Of a stretch of 64,000 bases of DNA, positions 10,654 through 22,408 are shown piece after piece (within the stretch, counting starts at the first letter, position 1; the number at the start of each line of letters is the position of its first letter). The stretch spans positions 66,178,685-66,242,684 of the forward strand of contig OW799236.1 of assembly GCA_941918925.1 (NCBI GenBank), written 5' to 3'. The DNA is from Phyto melanocephala. Lineage: Eukaryota; Arthropoda; Insecta; Diptera; Rhinophoridae. The notes under the pieces are model-generated. The model was given only the letters and a program-made list of their open reading frames with translations. It was not told the origin of the DNA and searched no databases. A program made the position numbers and the translations under genes.

Positions 10654-12985
10654 ATGAAGCTCAGGATCATGCAGATAAACCTCAACCATTGCGAATTGGC
10701 AAACGACCTTCTGTCACAATCAGTAAGGGATAAGCAAATAGATGTTGCGATAATAAGCGAGTCATATGGAGTAAGAAGTAGCAATGTTTGGACAAGCGAT
10801 CAAAGTTCGAAGGTAGCAATATGGGCATGTGACAAACATGCTATTTAGAACATTGGAGATAAAAGAAAAGGCTTTACTCGAGCAAGGATAAAGGGCATAT
10901 TCTTCTACAGCTGTTATGCTCCACCGAGCTGGTCCCATGAAGAATATGAATCTATTTTGCAGGAACTTGTGAATGGAAGTCCCCACTGCAGTTGGGAAGT
11001 CCGCACTGCAGTTGGGAAGTTCCCACTTGTAATAGCTGGTGACTTCAATACCTGGGCGACGGAATGGGGTAGCCAATCAACAAATAGAAGAGGACGTAGC
11101 CTCCTGGAGGCATTGACATCTCTGGATGTAGACGTGGCGAACAATGGAAGGAGCCAGACCTTCAGAAAAGCTGGTCGGAGCTCTATCATCGACATTATTT
11201 TTATCAGCAACTCGCTTACTCCAAGGACGAAGTGGTGGGTCAGCGAAGATTTCACCTACAGTGATCACCAGGCGGTAATGTTCGTAATCTCAGGATGCCG
11301 TGGCCGTGGGCGACATACTAAGCCTACAACGGGTCCCAAGTGGAAGGATTCACGTTTCGACGTGGAAACATTCAATGATTCAATAATGGACGAGGATATC
11401 GAGGTAGGTCCAGTGCAGATAGCGTCAGTGCAACTATGCCGGTTAATAGAACGAGCTTGCGATGCGTCAATGCCGCAACGTAAGCCGAACAGATTTGGTT
11501 CTCTATGCTATTGGTGGAATGAGGAGATACGAAGCCTCAGATTGAAATGTCTTAGATCGAGGCGCAAGGCACAGCGATCAAGAGGGAAAAGCTACCACAC
11601 CCAGAGGATTGAGGAATTCAGCGAACTTAGGAAGCAACTCAAAACCGCAATTAAGAAGAGCAAAGGAGAAAGCTTCAAGCGCCTTTGTGAGGAGGCAGAT
11701 GCAAACCCTTGGGGTACAGCATATAAGGTGGTAATGAAGAAACTTAAATGCCAAGCGGCTCCTCAGATAACATGCCCAACACTCCTACTGGGCATTGTAT
11801 CGCACCTGTTTCCACAGCGGGAGAACAATTGGGTATACGTCGACAGCAGATTCACGGACTGCAATATTCCCCCTGTCACGGAGGAAGAGATTCTCAAGAT
11901 AGGTAGGGAAATTGGGGATAACAGGGCACCTGGCCCGGACGGAGTTCCCAATAAAGCCATTAAAGCTGCAATTCATCGACGACCGTGCTTGTTCAAGAGA
12001 ATTATGCAAAGTTGCCTAAGTGAGGGTATTTTCCCGGACCAATGGAAGAGACAGAGACTCGTTTTGCTTCCGAAAGGGAACAAACCAGCTGGCGACCCAT
12101 CATCTTATCGCCCTATCTGCCTTCTTGATACGCTGGGCAAAGTACTGGAAAAGGTGATCTACAACAGACTCATGGACATCGTCAAGAGATAGAATGGACT
12201 CTCCGAGACACAATTCGGATTCAGGAAATCACGCTCCACGGTTGACGCCATAAAAAGGGTAGTAGATACAGCTGCGGGCGCAATAGCATGTATGACGGAG
12301 TCCTTAGAACACAACTAACGAGCTCGACAAGGATAATCGGGTTCGCAGATGACATAGTGATTGTCAGTGTAGCAAAACATATAGTGGAATTAGAATCGGC
12401 TATAAACGATGCAATTGTGAGGATCCAGAGATGGCTAGATTCAGCGAATCTCAACCTGGTAGAACAGAAGACTGAAGCAGTACCAATTACAAGTAGGAAA
12501 AAAGTGGAATTTATGAAAGTGAAGGTGGAAAACCAGGAGATATGTTCTAAACCGGCAATCAAATATCTTGGGGTCATGATGGATAACAGACTTAAATTCG
12601 GGCCTCATATTGAATATGCGTGCGCGAAGGCCGCGATGATTCAAAGGAGTATTGCTAGAATACTACCTAATATTGGAGAACCAAGGGGTCCAAGAAGAAG
12701 GCTTCTAGCTACGGTTACCAATTCCACATTGCTTTACGCAGCCCCTGTTTGGGCACAGGCTCTTAAGGTAAAGGAATATAGAAGAAAAATGTTCTCGGTT
12801 CATAGACTATGCGCCCTCAGGACAATAAGTACCTTTAGGACGGTATCGGATGACGCGGCTTGTGTCATAGCGGCAATGATTCTAATAGACTAGTGGCAGC
12901 GGAAATCTAGAGAATCTACAATAGGCGAACGACAGGCCAGGCAGTAGTAAATTTAGCTGCGGTTAAGAGAGAGGAAAGATCGTTG
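10654..12985 (+). pseudogene. ORF2 (endonuclease plus reverse transcriptase) of R1-clade element 2, disrupted
   Basis: The start ATG lies 2 nt after ORF1. The APE-type endonuclease motifs are visible: MQINLNHC, IISESY, AGDFNTWATEWGS, IIDIIFIS and SDHQAV. An in-frame TAG at 10846-10848 cuts the N-terminus. The pre-RT linker has YWWNEEIRSLRLKC. RT motifs run through SYRPICLLDTLGK to a TAG at 12190, then FGFRKSRSTVDA. A deletion near 12289 removes the first catalytic Asp and the PQGSVLGP block. Translation resumes at MYDGVL and GFADDIVI, followed by YLGVMMDNRL. A second deletion at about 12983 removes the C-terminal zinc motif. Not functional. Confidence 0.85.
10975..11029 (+). repeat. 21-bp tandem duplication inside the endonuclease domain
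   Basis: The unit CACTGCAGTTGGGAAGTCC occurs twice and is followed by a third partial copy. It adds an in-frame stretch (CSWEVRTAVGKFP) just before the GDFN motif. Being a multiple of three, it keeps the frame but inserts residues next to the active site. Confidence 0.7.
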
Positions 12986-13172
12986 GCGTAAATGCCAACG
13001 GCCCCCGCGAAGTAATACCTAGCGGCAGTCCCGTGGGGATGTCCGTTGATGATCGAGGGGGTGTGGTTTAGTACGTAGGTGCTACGGCGAATCGTACATG
13101 CTTGTGGCACGGGCCACTTGTATCTATGAAGATTCCACACCACCGGCTCGAAAGCAAAAAAAAAAAAAAAAA

Positions 13173-13208
13173 CATACATACATACATATATACATACATA
13201 CATACATA
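13173..13208. repeat. (ACAT)n microsatellite, 3' flank of element 2
   Basis: Nine or so ACAT units directly follow the poly(A) tail of element 2. Confidence 0.9.
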
Positions 13209-15877
13209 TTAGCGAAAAGATATAGATATCTTTACCTACAACTATAACTTAATTGTTGGGTTACGAGACTTGGTTTGTTTTTTACATTTCGAAAAAGCTG
13301 ATTTGGAATAATATATTTAATAGCATTTTTTATTCAAAAAGAAACCACTGTGTGGTAAGATGCTGCTTTAAAAAAAATTAAAATTTTAAATTTAAAAACT
13401 AAAAAAAACATATAGTCAATAAATTGTGAGTCAAAATCTGTTTGTATAAAGGAGAGTAAGAGAAGTGAAAAATAAAAGTAAACCTCTCCAAGGTACAAAA
13501 AAGGCAATTGGTTTTTCTTCTTACTTTACTTTTTTTCTTTTGAAATTTAAATACGTATACCACCAACAGATGTTGAATGATACTGCGTTTTACAACTTTC
13601 AGTAATCGAGTTAAGTATCTTCACACCACAACAGGGTGCAAATGCTAAAACAAAAAACTCTAGAAAAGCCCAAATTCATACATATGTACATACATACGAA
13701 CTTATTTACGCATGTATGGTAGAGAAATGCTGCTGTTTCAGCGTAAAATAACAAAATTTTCTTATGACGCTGTTAAGTTAAAGGTATTTAAGTATTCCCT
13801 ACTTAGTAAAATGAAAATCAAGGTGATAAAGAGCTTTTAATAAAATGGGTTCATTGTTTTTTTCTTCTCTTAACCACCAAGACATTGGCTTATTTAATAA
13901 AATTTTTTTCCCTCAAGTATTGTATATAATTTTTCGTTTTTAATTTATTTTTGGCTCCTTTGCTTTTTTAAATGACTTTTTTTTTGTAGGCAAATCTTAC
14001 AATTATTATCATAAATGTGTAAAAAATGTTTACAATGAAGAAAAGTATGTAAAATCATTTTGCAAATTATGTTTTAAATTATTTAAATTTTCTTGTATTG
14101 TTCTTCTTTAAATTTTGCAGCAAGTTCACGTGTAATTTTTTTTTCTTAAACCTTTATTAGTTATATATTTTAAAAGTAACTTTGGCGCTAAGGGTAGAAA
14201 AAATCAATATTTCCTTGTTGACAGGAAAAGACACGATAAAATTATATTTTTAAATTTAGATAATGAAGCCGTGATAATCTAATGCCCTCGTTTTCTTTTC
14301 TAATGAAAGATGTGGTATGATTTGCATTCCATTGTTATACACATGTACCCCGATTTGCGTATTGTTTTTGGAAAAAAAAATAAAAAACTCAATCCCAAAT
14401 CATGAACGTAAATAGAAACAATTTGTCTTAAATTATTTAAATTAAATAAAATGTTTATCAAAACAGTTAAGAACAATTTCCTCCTCTGCTTGTTAATCGA
14501 ATATAAGAAAAATTAATCATTTTGAAGTTATTGTCTGAAGACATTGTATTAAATATGATGAGTGATATTTGTATAACATATTTATATTATAAACCTTTTA
14601 TAAATTTCAAGCATTAATTATGAATATGATCCAAGAAATCCCTTAAAATTATTTCTATTATGATAATATGTGAATATTTTATGATTATAAGGAATTATTT
14701 AATGATTACGTAAGATTAAATTATAATAATTTTAAATAATTATTTCTCGGTCGTGCGGTTTCATTATTAATAATAATTTGCCATCATAATGTGATAATTA
14801 TTTGATACCATTTTATGTTTTAACTACAATCATACAATACACTACTCTATTCACAAGAATTCCAAGGTGTCATCTGGTCATAATGTGTTAATGATCAAAA
14901 AATCTTAAATTATTATTTGTAGTAACACTTTCAAAAACTTGCAAAAATTAACAAATAATATGACATTATGCAAATACAAAACTTAGGGCACTAAGTGAAT
15001 TTACCAAATATATTTTGTCAATGCCCTCAATATAGCCTGTAAATTTTTATGTTTAATTCGAGAATAACAGGATTTTCCAAGCCATATAAACGAACATGTT
15101 AAAAAGAATATGTTAAGTAGAAAAATATGTTAATTATGTACTTAAAGTTTTTTTTTTAATGTTTGCCAAAAATTCGTCTTTCTTTATAAATGACTTTTTT
15201 TTTAAGTAAAACCATCTTAAAGTACAAACCAGGAAATCCTTTAGCAATGTACAAAAATTTTTTTTCTTCTTTTTTCTGTTTTGTGGGTTATGTTGGGTGT
15301 TGCCAGAAAAGCTTTTCTCAATGCAAAATTTATATCTTAATTACGATAAATTTCAAAACTAAAAAACAAATCAGTTTACTTAATACAAAAATATTACATA
15401 GTACTTCTCTCTCTGTGGTAACTATTAAAAAAATTTTAAATAAATAATATTTAGTACAACTTAGTAAATATTATTAAAGTCAGTCAATTTTAATAAAACC
15501 TTTCATGTTCGGCGGTCAACCCAATCGAACGTTAATGTGACTATACTCTTTTTTTAAATTTTTTATTCCATCCATAAAACATTCTTTGCAAAACTAATTT
15601 GTAGAAACAAATTTGTGTTTTTGTTTTGTTTATGGGCGTACCAGAATAGTTTTTAAAGAAATTTAAAAAATTAACTTTTTTACATTTAATACACATATAA
15701 AATTAACGCTTTTGCCACCCACAGAACAAATTTTAAGCTACGCCAGTGGTTTTCATACAGACATATGTTTTGCGCATGTGTTAGTAGCAAATTAAACTAC
15801 TTTAAACTCTTAAAATACTGAACCAATTAAAGATTGTGCACATAAACAGGAAAACTCCTTTGGTATGTTTTTATATT
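13209..15877. other. AT-rich region without recognisable genes
   Basis: No conserved coding frame, RNA gene or repeat family was recognised. Short open frames here (for example 15190-15444) have low-complexity Phe/Lys/Leu composition typical of AT-rich noncoding DNA. Confidence 0.6.
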
Positions 15878-16861
15878 TACCCTTCACCTGTGGTGCACAA
15901 GGGTACATATAGCTTTCTCATTCCGTTTGTACTTTCTACAATTTTCATTTCCGACCCCATAAAGTATATATTTTCTGAAAGCTTATGAATAGAGGAGTCG
16001 ATTAAGCCCTGACCGTCTGTCCGTGTGTTGGTTGAACTTTTAGAAGCAACCATATGTTTCTCAAATCTGTGTATGCTATAAATCTTTAGGAAATATCCAG
16101 GAATGAATTGCTATTAAATTAAAGCACAATCGCCCTATATAGATATGAGCAAATAAACATGACTAAATCTGGTTTTTCCCATATTTTTAACACCAAAGCT
16201 AAAAATTTTTCAGCCATTGAATAATTTATTTTGCTTCTATTTGTAGATATAATATGATTCTGGAGATATTGGTGAAAAATTTTGGATAAATCGGGCTCGA
16301 TAAAATTATAGGCAAGAAAATTTTTTTTTAAATTATTCCAAAAATTTAATAACAAAAATCAATTTTTTTCATCTTCTAGACAAGCGAGAGAGTCAATATT
16401 GGTATCATCTGAAAAAACTTGACTAGCGCAATATAAGCACTATAAAAAAATTAAGATTCACTACAAAATGGCGGACAATAAATTTATATATGGGTCAAAT
16501 CTGGTATTTGAAAATGTAACTTCTAGAACCTCCTCAATATTGCTATCAAATTAAAGGGATTGACCAGTAGAATACAATAAGTTATACAAATATGTAAAAT
16601 TCAAGATGGCGTCTAAAAAAATAACGGATCTAATTTATTTTAACTCCATCAATATGGGTATTAGATTAAAGGGCTTTACTAGTAGAATACAGTTTTCTAC
16701 GTAAAAATTCAAAATCAGGGATGGCGTCAGAAATAATACGGAAAAACGTCGTATAACATGAAATAAAAGTTTAGCTACGATGTGGGATTATACCTATGTA
16801 CATAAGGGTAAAGAGTATTATCAGATTCGGCACGGCCGAATATAGCAATTTTCCTTGTTTT
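15878..16861 (+). mobile_element. INE-A repeat (DINE-like), both ends present
   Basis: The 5' end is TACCCTTCACCTGTGGTGCA, followed by CATTTCCGACCCCATAAAGT and CTGACCGTCTGTCCGTGTGT. The 3' end is AAAGAGTATTATCAG with the perfect hairpin ATTCGGC-ACG-GCCGAAT and then ATAGCAATTTTCCTTG. The interior contains two or three diverged copies of a block with GCGTC..AAATAA and ATTAAAGGG. Noncoding. Confidence 0.72.
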
Positions 16862-17481
16862 GATTTAAATCGGTTGGATAATGTGAGCGTGTGCTGCGTA
16901 AGAAAAAATCGGCTTATAAGAATAAATAAAAAATTGGGTTTTTTTGTTTCATTCGGTTTTTAAAAATCGAGTTTTTATATGACGATATAAATAACTTTTG
17001 CATTACCCTTTTTAAACATTTTTTTTAAATTCTTTTGTCTCTAACACACTCCAGAATTGCTTAATTGTTTTTAAAGTGTTTGTTTTGCATATAACCTGCA
17101 GTTAAATTATTAACTAGTAATGTTTTGGGACAGTCATATCACTAGTTGTTATTAAACTGTAGCAAAAGTCATAGATTTGTTCTAGTCAAAATACAACCCT
17201 AAATGGGCAATCTTAAATTAGATTGGTTTTTGGTGTTTGTTTTTGTTTTGATATATACAGTAGAAGTTGATGATCTACATTTTTGTTAAACATGTCATTC
17301 TCGCTCTTCCCCTTTTTATTTTATACTATTTGTTAGAACAAAGCCTCAAAATTTAGGGGAGTGTAAGAGGGTTAAAATATTATACAAAAATATTTTCCAT
17401 AACATTTCCTACAAAATCGCTGAACATACCCAAAACCTTAGATTGAAAGCAATGTATTACACTGCTTTACAAATTTTTAAT
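16862..17481. other. Unannotated AT-rich stretch
   Basis: Nothing recognisable; no long open frame and no match to repeats seen elsewhere in the window. Confidence 0.6.
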
Positions 17482-18727
17482 TTGGAAAAATACCAAGAAC
17501 GCCACATGCCTAGATAAGTTAATTGGGACCTCCTCAACACGAAAAACGTTGTAATTTTTTTTTTCTAAGTACCGTTTTTAAGAAAACGGTACTTTTGTGT
17601 TTTTCGGTGTATGGTCTCACTCAAACCCTTGTGGAGCCCAACCGAAAAGTCTGATCGAGATAAGTGGCATATCGTTAGAAAGGTAATTAAATTCCTTTTC
17701 CGTCGATATGCTGAAAATTTCTATCTGAAAAGAAATGGCTGAGTTATGGCACCTCAAAGTTCAAAATTTGCCTATTTTTTACGTTTTTTCAACAATTTTT
17801 CATTTTTACTTCGGTTTTTTTCTTCGTTATAGTAAAGATCTGGAATGTTTTATTTTTTTACCAAATAGCTTATTTAATTATAAACATTTTAAGCGTAATT
17901 TGAAAAAAATCGGATAAAAAATAAAGTTTTTATTAAGGATTTTGTGGAACGACAATATTTTCATCTTCATTGCTCACACACTATATTCGGCGTAAATTAA
18001 AAAAATTAAATTAAAATTCCAAAAACTGATGGACGCCGAATATATGTATGTAGTGTGTGAGCAATGAAGATGAAAATATTGTCGTTCCACAAAATCCTTA
18101 ATAAAAACTTTATTTTTCATCCGATTTTTTTCAAATTACGCTTAAAATGTTGGCAATTAAATAAGCTATTTGGTAAAAAAATAAAACATTCCAGATCTTT
18201 ACTATAACGTAGAAAAAAAAAACGAAGTAAATATGAGAAATTTTGAAAAAAAAACGTTAAAAATAGGCAAATGAAGCAATGAAGATGAAAATATTGTCGT
18301 TCCACAAAATCCTTAATAAAAACTTTATTTTTTATCCGATTTTTTTCAAATTACGCTTAAAATGTTTATAATTAAATAAGCTATTTGGTAAAAAAATAAA
18401 ACATTCCAGATCTTTACTATAACGAAGAAAAAAACCGAAGTAAAAATGAAAAATTTTTGAAAAAACGTAAAAAATAGGCAAATTTTGAACTTTGAGGTGC
18501 CATAACTCAGCCATTTCTTATCAGATAGAAATTTTCAGCATATCGACGGAAAAGGAATTTAATTACGGTTGGGCTCCACAAGGGTTTGAGTGAGACCATA
18601 CACCGAAAAACACAAAAGTACCGTTATCTAAAAAACGGTACTTAGAAAAAAAAAATTACAACGTTTTTCGTGTTGAGGAGGTCCCAATTAACTTATCTAG
18701 GCATGTGGCGTTCTTGGTATTTTTTGG
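17482..18727. mobile_element. 1.25-kb foldback palindrome with a duplicated right-arm segment
   Basis: The left arm starts AAAAATACCAAGAACGCCAC and the right arm ends with its reverse complement (GTGGCGTTCTTGGTATTTTT). The arms stay nearly complementary for about 500 bp toward a central spacer near 17990-18040, where TATTCGGCGT / ACGCCGAATA face each other. The same 60-residue open frame (starting MAELWHLKV) therefore occurs on both strands. Each arm carries a local hairpin made from AGTACCGTTTTT and AAAACGGTACTT. In the right arm about 220 bp (18057-18271) is repeated at 18276-18482. A segment of about 45 bp present in the left arm (after CCGAAAAGTCTGATC) is missing on the right. No target duplication is evident. 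Confidence 0.8.
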
Positions 18728-18949
18728 CTGTAAACCAGTGTTATATACCGATACACTACAAGAACACTCTAAAGTTAGTAATCTTTAACCGCCTCTAAAA
18801 TAAAACTCCGATGTGATCTTTCAAAACGGCGACACACTAAACTTTTTTTTAACTCCTTTACCAAAATCATTCGTCGGAATCACGTTATTTGAGAAAAAGT
18901 TTGAAATTGTTGTGCAGTGTTACATAAATGTTATTCTCTATTTCAATTT

Positions 18950-19440
18950 CTTTCTTATGCAGAAAATTCCTCTACATGATTTCGGAGACGGGAGCAGAGG
19001 AGAAACTGACGTACACGGATGAGTCAATAGCAATATGTTAAGTAGTTGGCGGTGTCTATATTAGACTGGAGGGGGTCCGGATTAGTGCTGCATATATCAG
19101 TCTGAAGTATCTGCGATTAAACGGGCGGCATGCTTGTTCAGGTATTATGAGGTATTTCATAGGAATATCAGAATTTTGATGAGAATTGCATAGCTGATGA
19201 CTTTGCATAAAGGGATGCATCACTAAGTGTTCGGGAAATCTATCAATACTGTGGTATACCCCTCTCTCGATGAAATAGTATAGAATGGATACTTGGCGCA
19301 CCAAACGGCTTTTATGATTTGACAGAAAGCGACCGAAGAATATTGTGGCAATGCTAACTGATGACCATTTTTTAATGAGGTTTTCCAAATACTCGATAAC
19401 CAGATTTCCATTAATTCAGCTAACCGGCTTTTCCTAAATG
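18950..19440 (+). pseudogene. Degenerate RNase H fragment of a non-LTR retrotransposon
   Basis: Scattered frames match the RNase H domain of LINEs: FGDGSR (for xxDGS) at about 18980, VGGVYIRLEGVRIS at about 19047, and QSEVSAIKRAA at about 19098 (the fQaEvxAI helix). Several frameshifts and stops separate them. The flanks are not recognisable as LINE. The match rests on short motifs only. Confidence 0.4.
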
Positions 19441-20285
19441 CCGAATATTTATTTGTCTATAGCTAAGTATATTTTAAAAAAGTCATTTGTAAATTAGTTA
19501 TTCGTCCCTAATCTGTGTTCAGGATTAAATTAAATTGCCCTTAATTGGCATTGCAATGTTATTGTATATGATTTGACAATACAGGTTAGTCTTGGGAAGT
19601 TCTTTTAATAATTTCGTTTTTAATAGTAAAAGAGTTTGACTTTAATATATTATTCTTGACAACCCTGATTTTGCATATACATATTTTATTTCATGTAAGT
19701 TTTTATGCTCGTATTCATAATCATATTCACATGCTTAAAGTTGAAGTAAAATGACAGGAAAATAGAAATAAAGAAAAATCTGAAAGGAAAACTGTTTAAG
19801 GAATCCAACGAGGCATTCAAAGAATTTTTGTTAAGTAAAAGTGTGAAACAAAATCCCATATAAAGACATTTACTAACGCACTCTCTTACGGTTGCTCACA
19901 TATACATATAAACATGTTTGCATCAATGTAGGCAACCCTGCAGTTTTTGTATTACATATACATCATTTTTACTTTATTGTTAAAGTAAACTATACAGTAG
20001 TTAATTATTTATTTTCAATTCTATGCACAAGACTTATACTTATAGTCTCTTTTTATAGTATAGAAAAAGTCTAGTATATAAACGAATTATAAATGAATTA
20101 AAAAAATAGTATATATTTATAAATATAAAATAAACAATGTTTTATGGTAACACAACACAATAAATAATATATAACTAAAACAAACATACAGTTATAAAAA
20201 AACCAAGAGGTTTTTTAATTGAACGATATATGTTTTATGTTAAAAAAAAATTTGTTTGAAAACAATTTGTATAATAATTTCTTAA
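19441..20285. other. AT-rich stretch, probably LINE 3' end plus unknown DNA
   Basis: The right part may be the 3' UTR of the minus-strand LINE whose last coding motif (RLWNSLP) is near 20330. No poly(A)/poly(T) boundary is obvious. No other feature seen. Confidence 0.4.
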
Positions 20286-20449
20286 GGCTCAGTGCGGTAC
20301 TAATAATATGTAATTATACGGGAGGGAATTCCAAAGACGAATTGCATTTAAAAAAAATGCCAATCAGAAATTAAACTTTGATGTCCAAAAGATATAAGCC
20401 AATTAATTACCCGATCAGATCTTGAGAAGCTTAAATGGTTATAAAGGTA

Positions 20450-22408
20450 ACACAGAGAAACAAAATAACACTTTTTTTGTTGCATAAAGTGGGTGCGCTG
20501 ATTTCAAATCTACCCTCAGATTTTTTGTAGCAGCTCTAGTTAGTGAGATACAGGTACATAAGTAGTCGATTGTTTATATCAATAGCGGTATAACTTAATT
20601 AGTCCCTTTATAAATTTCAGTAAGTCTTCCTCAAGAAGGACGTGTTTAAATAATCCAGATTGTTTTTGTGTTATTTGTGGAGAATATATGTTCCAAAAAT
20701 TTCGTTTAAATTTGTCGGACTTTGTGAAAAAGGCATACTTGGACTTCTTTGGGTTTCCGTTGCCGTCAAACGCTTAACCTTGGATACCAAGTTTGGTACG
20801 TAAAACATGTGTTAAATTTTTGCGACTGTGGGCAAACAAACAAAGACCTACTTTTTAGTACAATACTTCTATGATTTGGCGTGAACAATCCAACCTTCAT
20901 GACGACTGTCATTTCTGTGTAATGAAAATCGTAGGAATAAACCATAAAAATTGCTCTAAGTGGATATATCCAAACTTAAAAGCTGTCATAAGACCAGTCT
21001 TAAGTATAAGTGATACATCAACACCACAGCACCCATGTACATCTTCGCAAAATTCAGACCAGTGCAGCGGACAAACCGAAAACGACGACAGTGATTTTGA
21101 TTGCTACGGTAGTCCTCGACCACTAAATCAAGATGATCTAAATGACTGGATCAGGGACCTTTGACTTTCTAAAATGGCAGAAACAATTTTAGCTTCACTA
21201 TTGAAAGATATAACTTTGTTGACCAGAGGAGCGAAAATATCGTACTACCGTAACAGGGAAAAGGATTTTCTTTCTTTCTTTACTCAAAAATATAATTTTG
21301 TGTTTTGTACTGATATTCCGGGCCTAATTATTGTAATGGGATTAAAAGTGTATAATCAAAATAAGTGGTGGTTGTTCATTGATTCATCAAAACGAAGTTT
21401 GAAATGTGTAATTTTACATAATGGTAACAAACTTGGTTCCTTACCTATTGCTCATTCTACAAAGGTTAAAGAAGAATATCCCACAATATCTTTAGATCTC
21501 GACAAATTCAAGTACAAGGAACATAACTGGGTTGTATTTGAAAATGGTAAATTTTATCCTGGGGCAACAAAGTGGCTACACAAAATATTCCTGTTTCCTA
21601 TGCTTATGGGGCAGCCGAGCTTAAGCTGTGCAATAAACAATAAATGACTGGCTTTCTAGGAAGGCTTTGATTCCCGGCAAGCAAAATGTTATTAATGTTC
21701 TACTCGTATCCAGAGACCGAATTATATTGCCTCCTTTGGGGGTTGATTAAACAATTCGTAAAAGCTCTTAACAAAGATGGCGAATCTTTCAAATACATTG
21801 TAAAAGTGTTTTGAAAATTGAGTAGTGAGAAAATCAAAGGTAGTATTTTTAATGACCCAAAAATCAGGAAGCTAATAGATTATAAAATTTTCATCAACCA
21901 TATGACAGCTGTCGAGAAATGTAAATGGGAAGAGTTTGTTTGGGTAGTGAGGAAGTTTTTGGGCAATAGAAAATGTGACGGCTACATTCAGCACGTTGAA
22001 CAGTTGCTGATACACTTCCAGCGGCTTGGATGCAACATAAGTATTAAGCTTCACTACCTTCACGGCCATCTAGACTATTTTCCTGTAAATTGCGGTGACC
22101 TATGCGAGGAACAAGGAGAGCGCTTTCACCAGGATATTTTCGCACTATGGTGGAGAGGTATCAGAGGCACTGGAATAAACATATGATGGCTGATTATTGT
22201 TGGAGTAACAAGTCAAAAAAAAGGAAATTTTATTCAGAATAGATGTATTTAATAAACTTTTTAAACTTAAACTATGTGCATTTTCAATGAAAAATCCTGT
22301 CACTTCATAACTCCAAAACTAGAGCTGTTACATGAAAATGGCGTATATTTTTTAAATCAGATTCATGTAAAAAATCTCATGCAACAGACATGCTGTTTTC
22401 CAGTGTAA
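20450..22408 (+). mobile_element. TIR transposon carrying an uncharacterised GERFHQDI-family protein
   Basis: Left end ACACAGAGAAACAAAATAAC; the right end is GTTTTCCAGTGTAA, whose reverse complement is TTACACTGGAAAAC. The imperfect inverted repeats extend about 120 bp inward and include the paired blocks TGTAGCAGCTCTAGTTAG (about 20528) and, from the right, TGTAACAGCTCTAGTTTT. TA flanks both ends (20448-20449 and 22409-22410). Removing the element restores the minus-strand LINE frame at that point. This is direct evidence that the protein family below can reside in a transposon-like unit. Confidence 0.75.
20627..22241 (+). pseudogene. GERFHQDI-family protein (arthropod multicopy family, function unknown), broken
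   Basis: The protein is followed nearly end to end in shifting frames. The N-terminal Cys-rich block is CFCVICG (about 20666), then WREQSNLHDDCHFC (20874) and WIYPNLKAVIRPV. The linker is LNQDDLNDWIRDL. The core has FCTDIPGL, WWLFIDSSKRSLKCVILHNG (about 21364) and LPIAHSTKVKEEYPTISL. After a deletion come RDRIILPPL and KIKGSIFNDPKIRKL, and the C-terminal block WEEFVWVVRKFLGNRK...LHYLHGHLDYFP with EEQGERFHQDIF (about 22110). The tail is MMADYCWS with a stop near 22239. I know the family as abundant, uncharacterised arthropod proteins. Conserved Asp (FIDSSK) and Glu/His (GERFH) would suit a DDE transposase, but that is inference. Confidence 0.7.

Larger units (their letters stand above)
8933..13172 (+). 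mobile_element. R1-clade (Waldo-like) non-LTR retrotransposon 2, near full length
   Basis: The order is 5' UTR from 8933, ORF1 at 9215-10651, ORF2 from 10654, 3' UTR ending CTCGAAAGC, a 17-A tail, and then (ACAT)n. Both junctions are microsatellite. Compared with the third copy (62718-64000), it lacks about 260 bp of the RT (at about 12289) and about 410 bp before the stop codon (at about 12983). It is therefore internally deleted rather than 5'-truncated. The RT and 3' UTR are nearly identical to the third copy. Confidence 0.85.

Noticed and set aside
17735..18514. Identical 60-residue frames on both strands as a conserved small protein
   Set aside because: They are the two arms of one palindrome; AT-rich composition and no start context or homology.
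21818..22186. A free-standing small gene encoding the GERFHQDI block
   Set aside because: Upstream and downstream sequence continues the same protein in other frames; it is one broken pseudogene.
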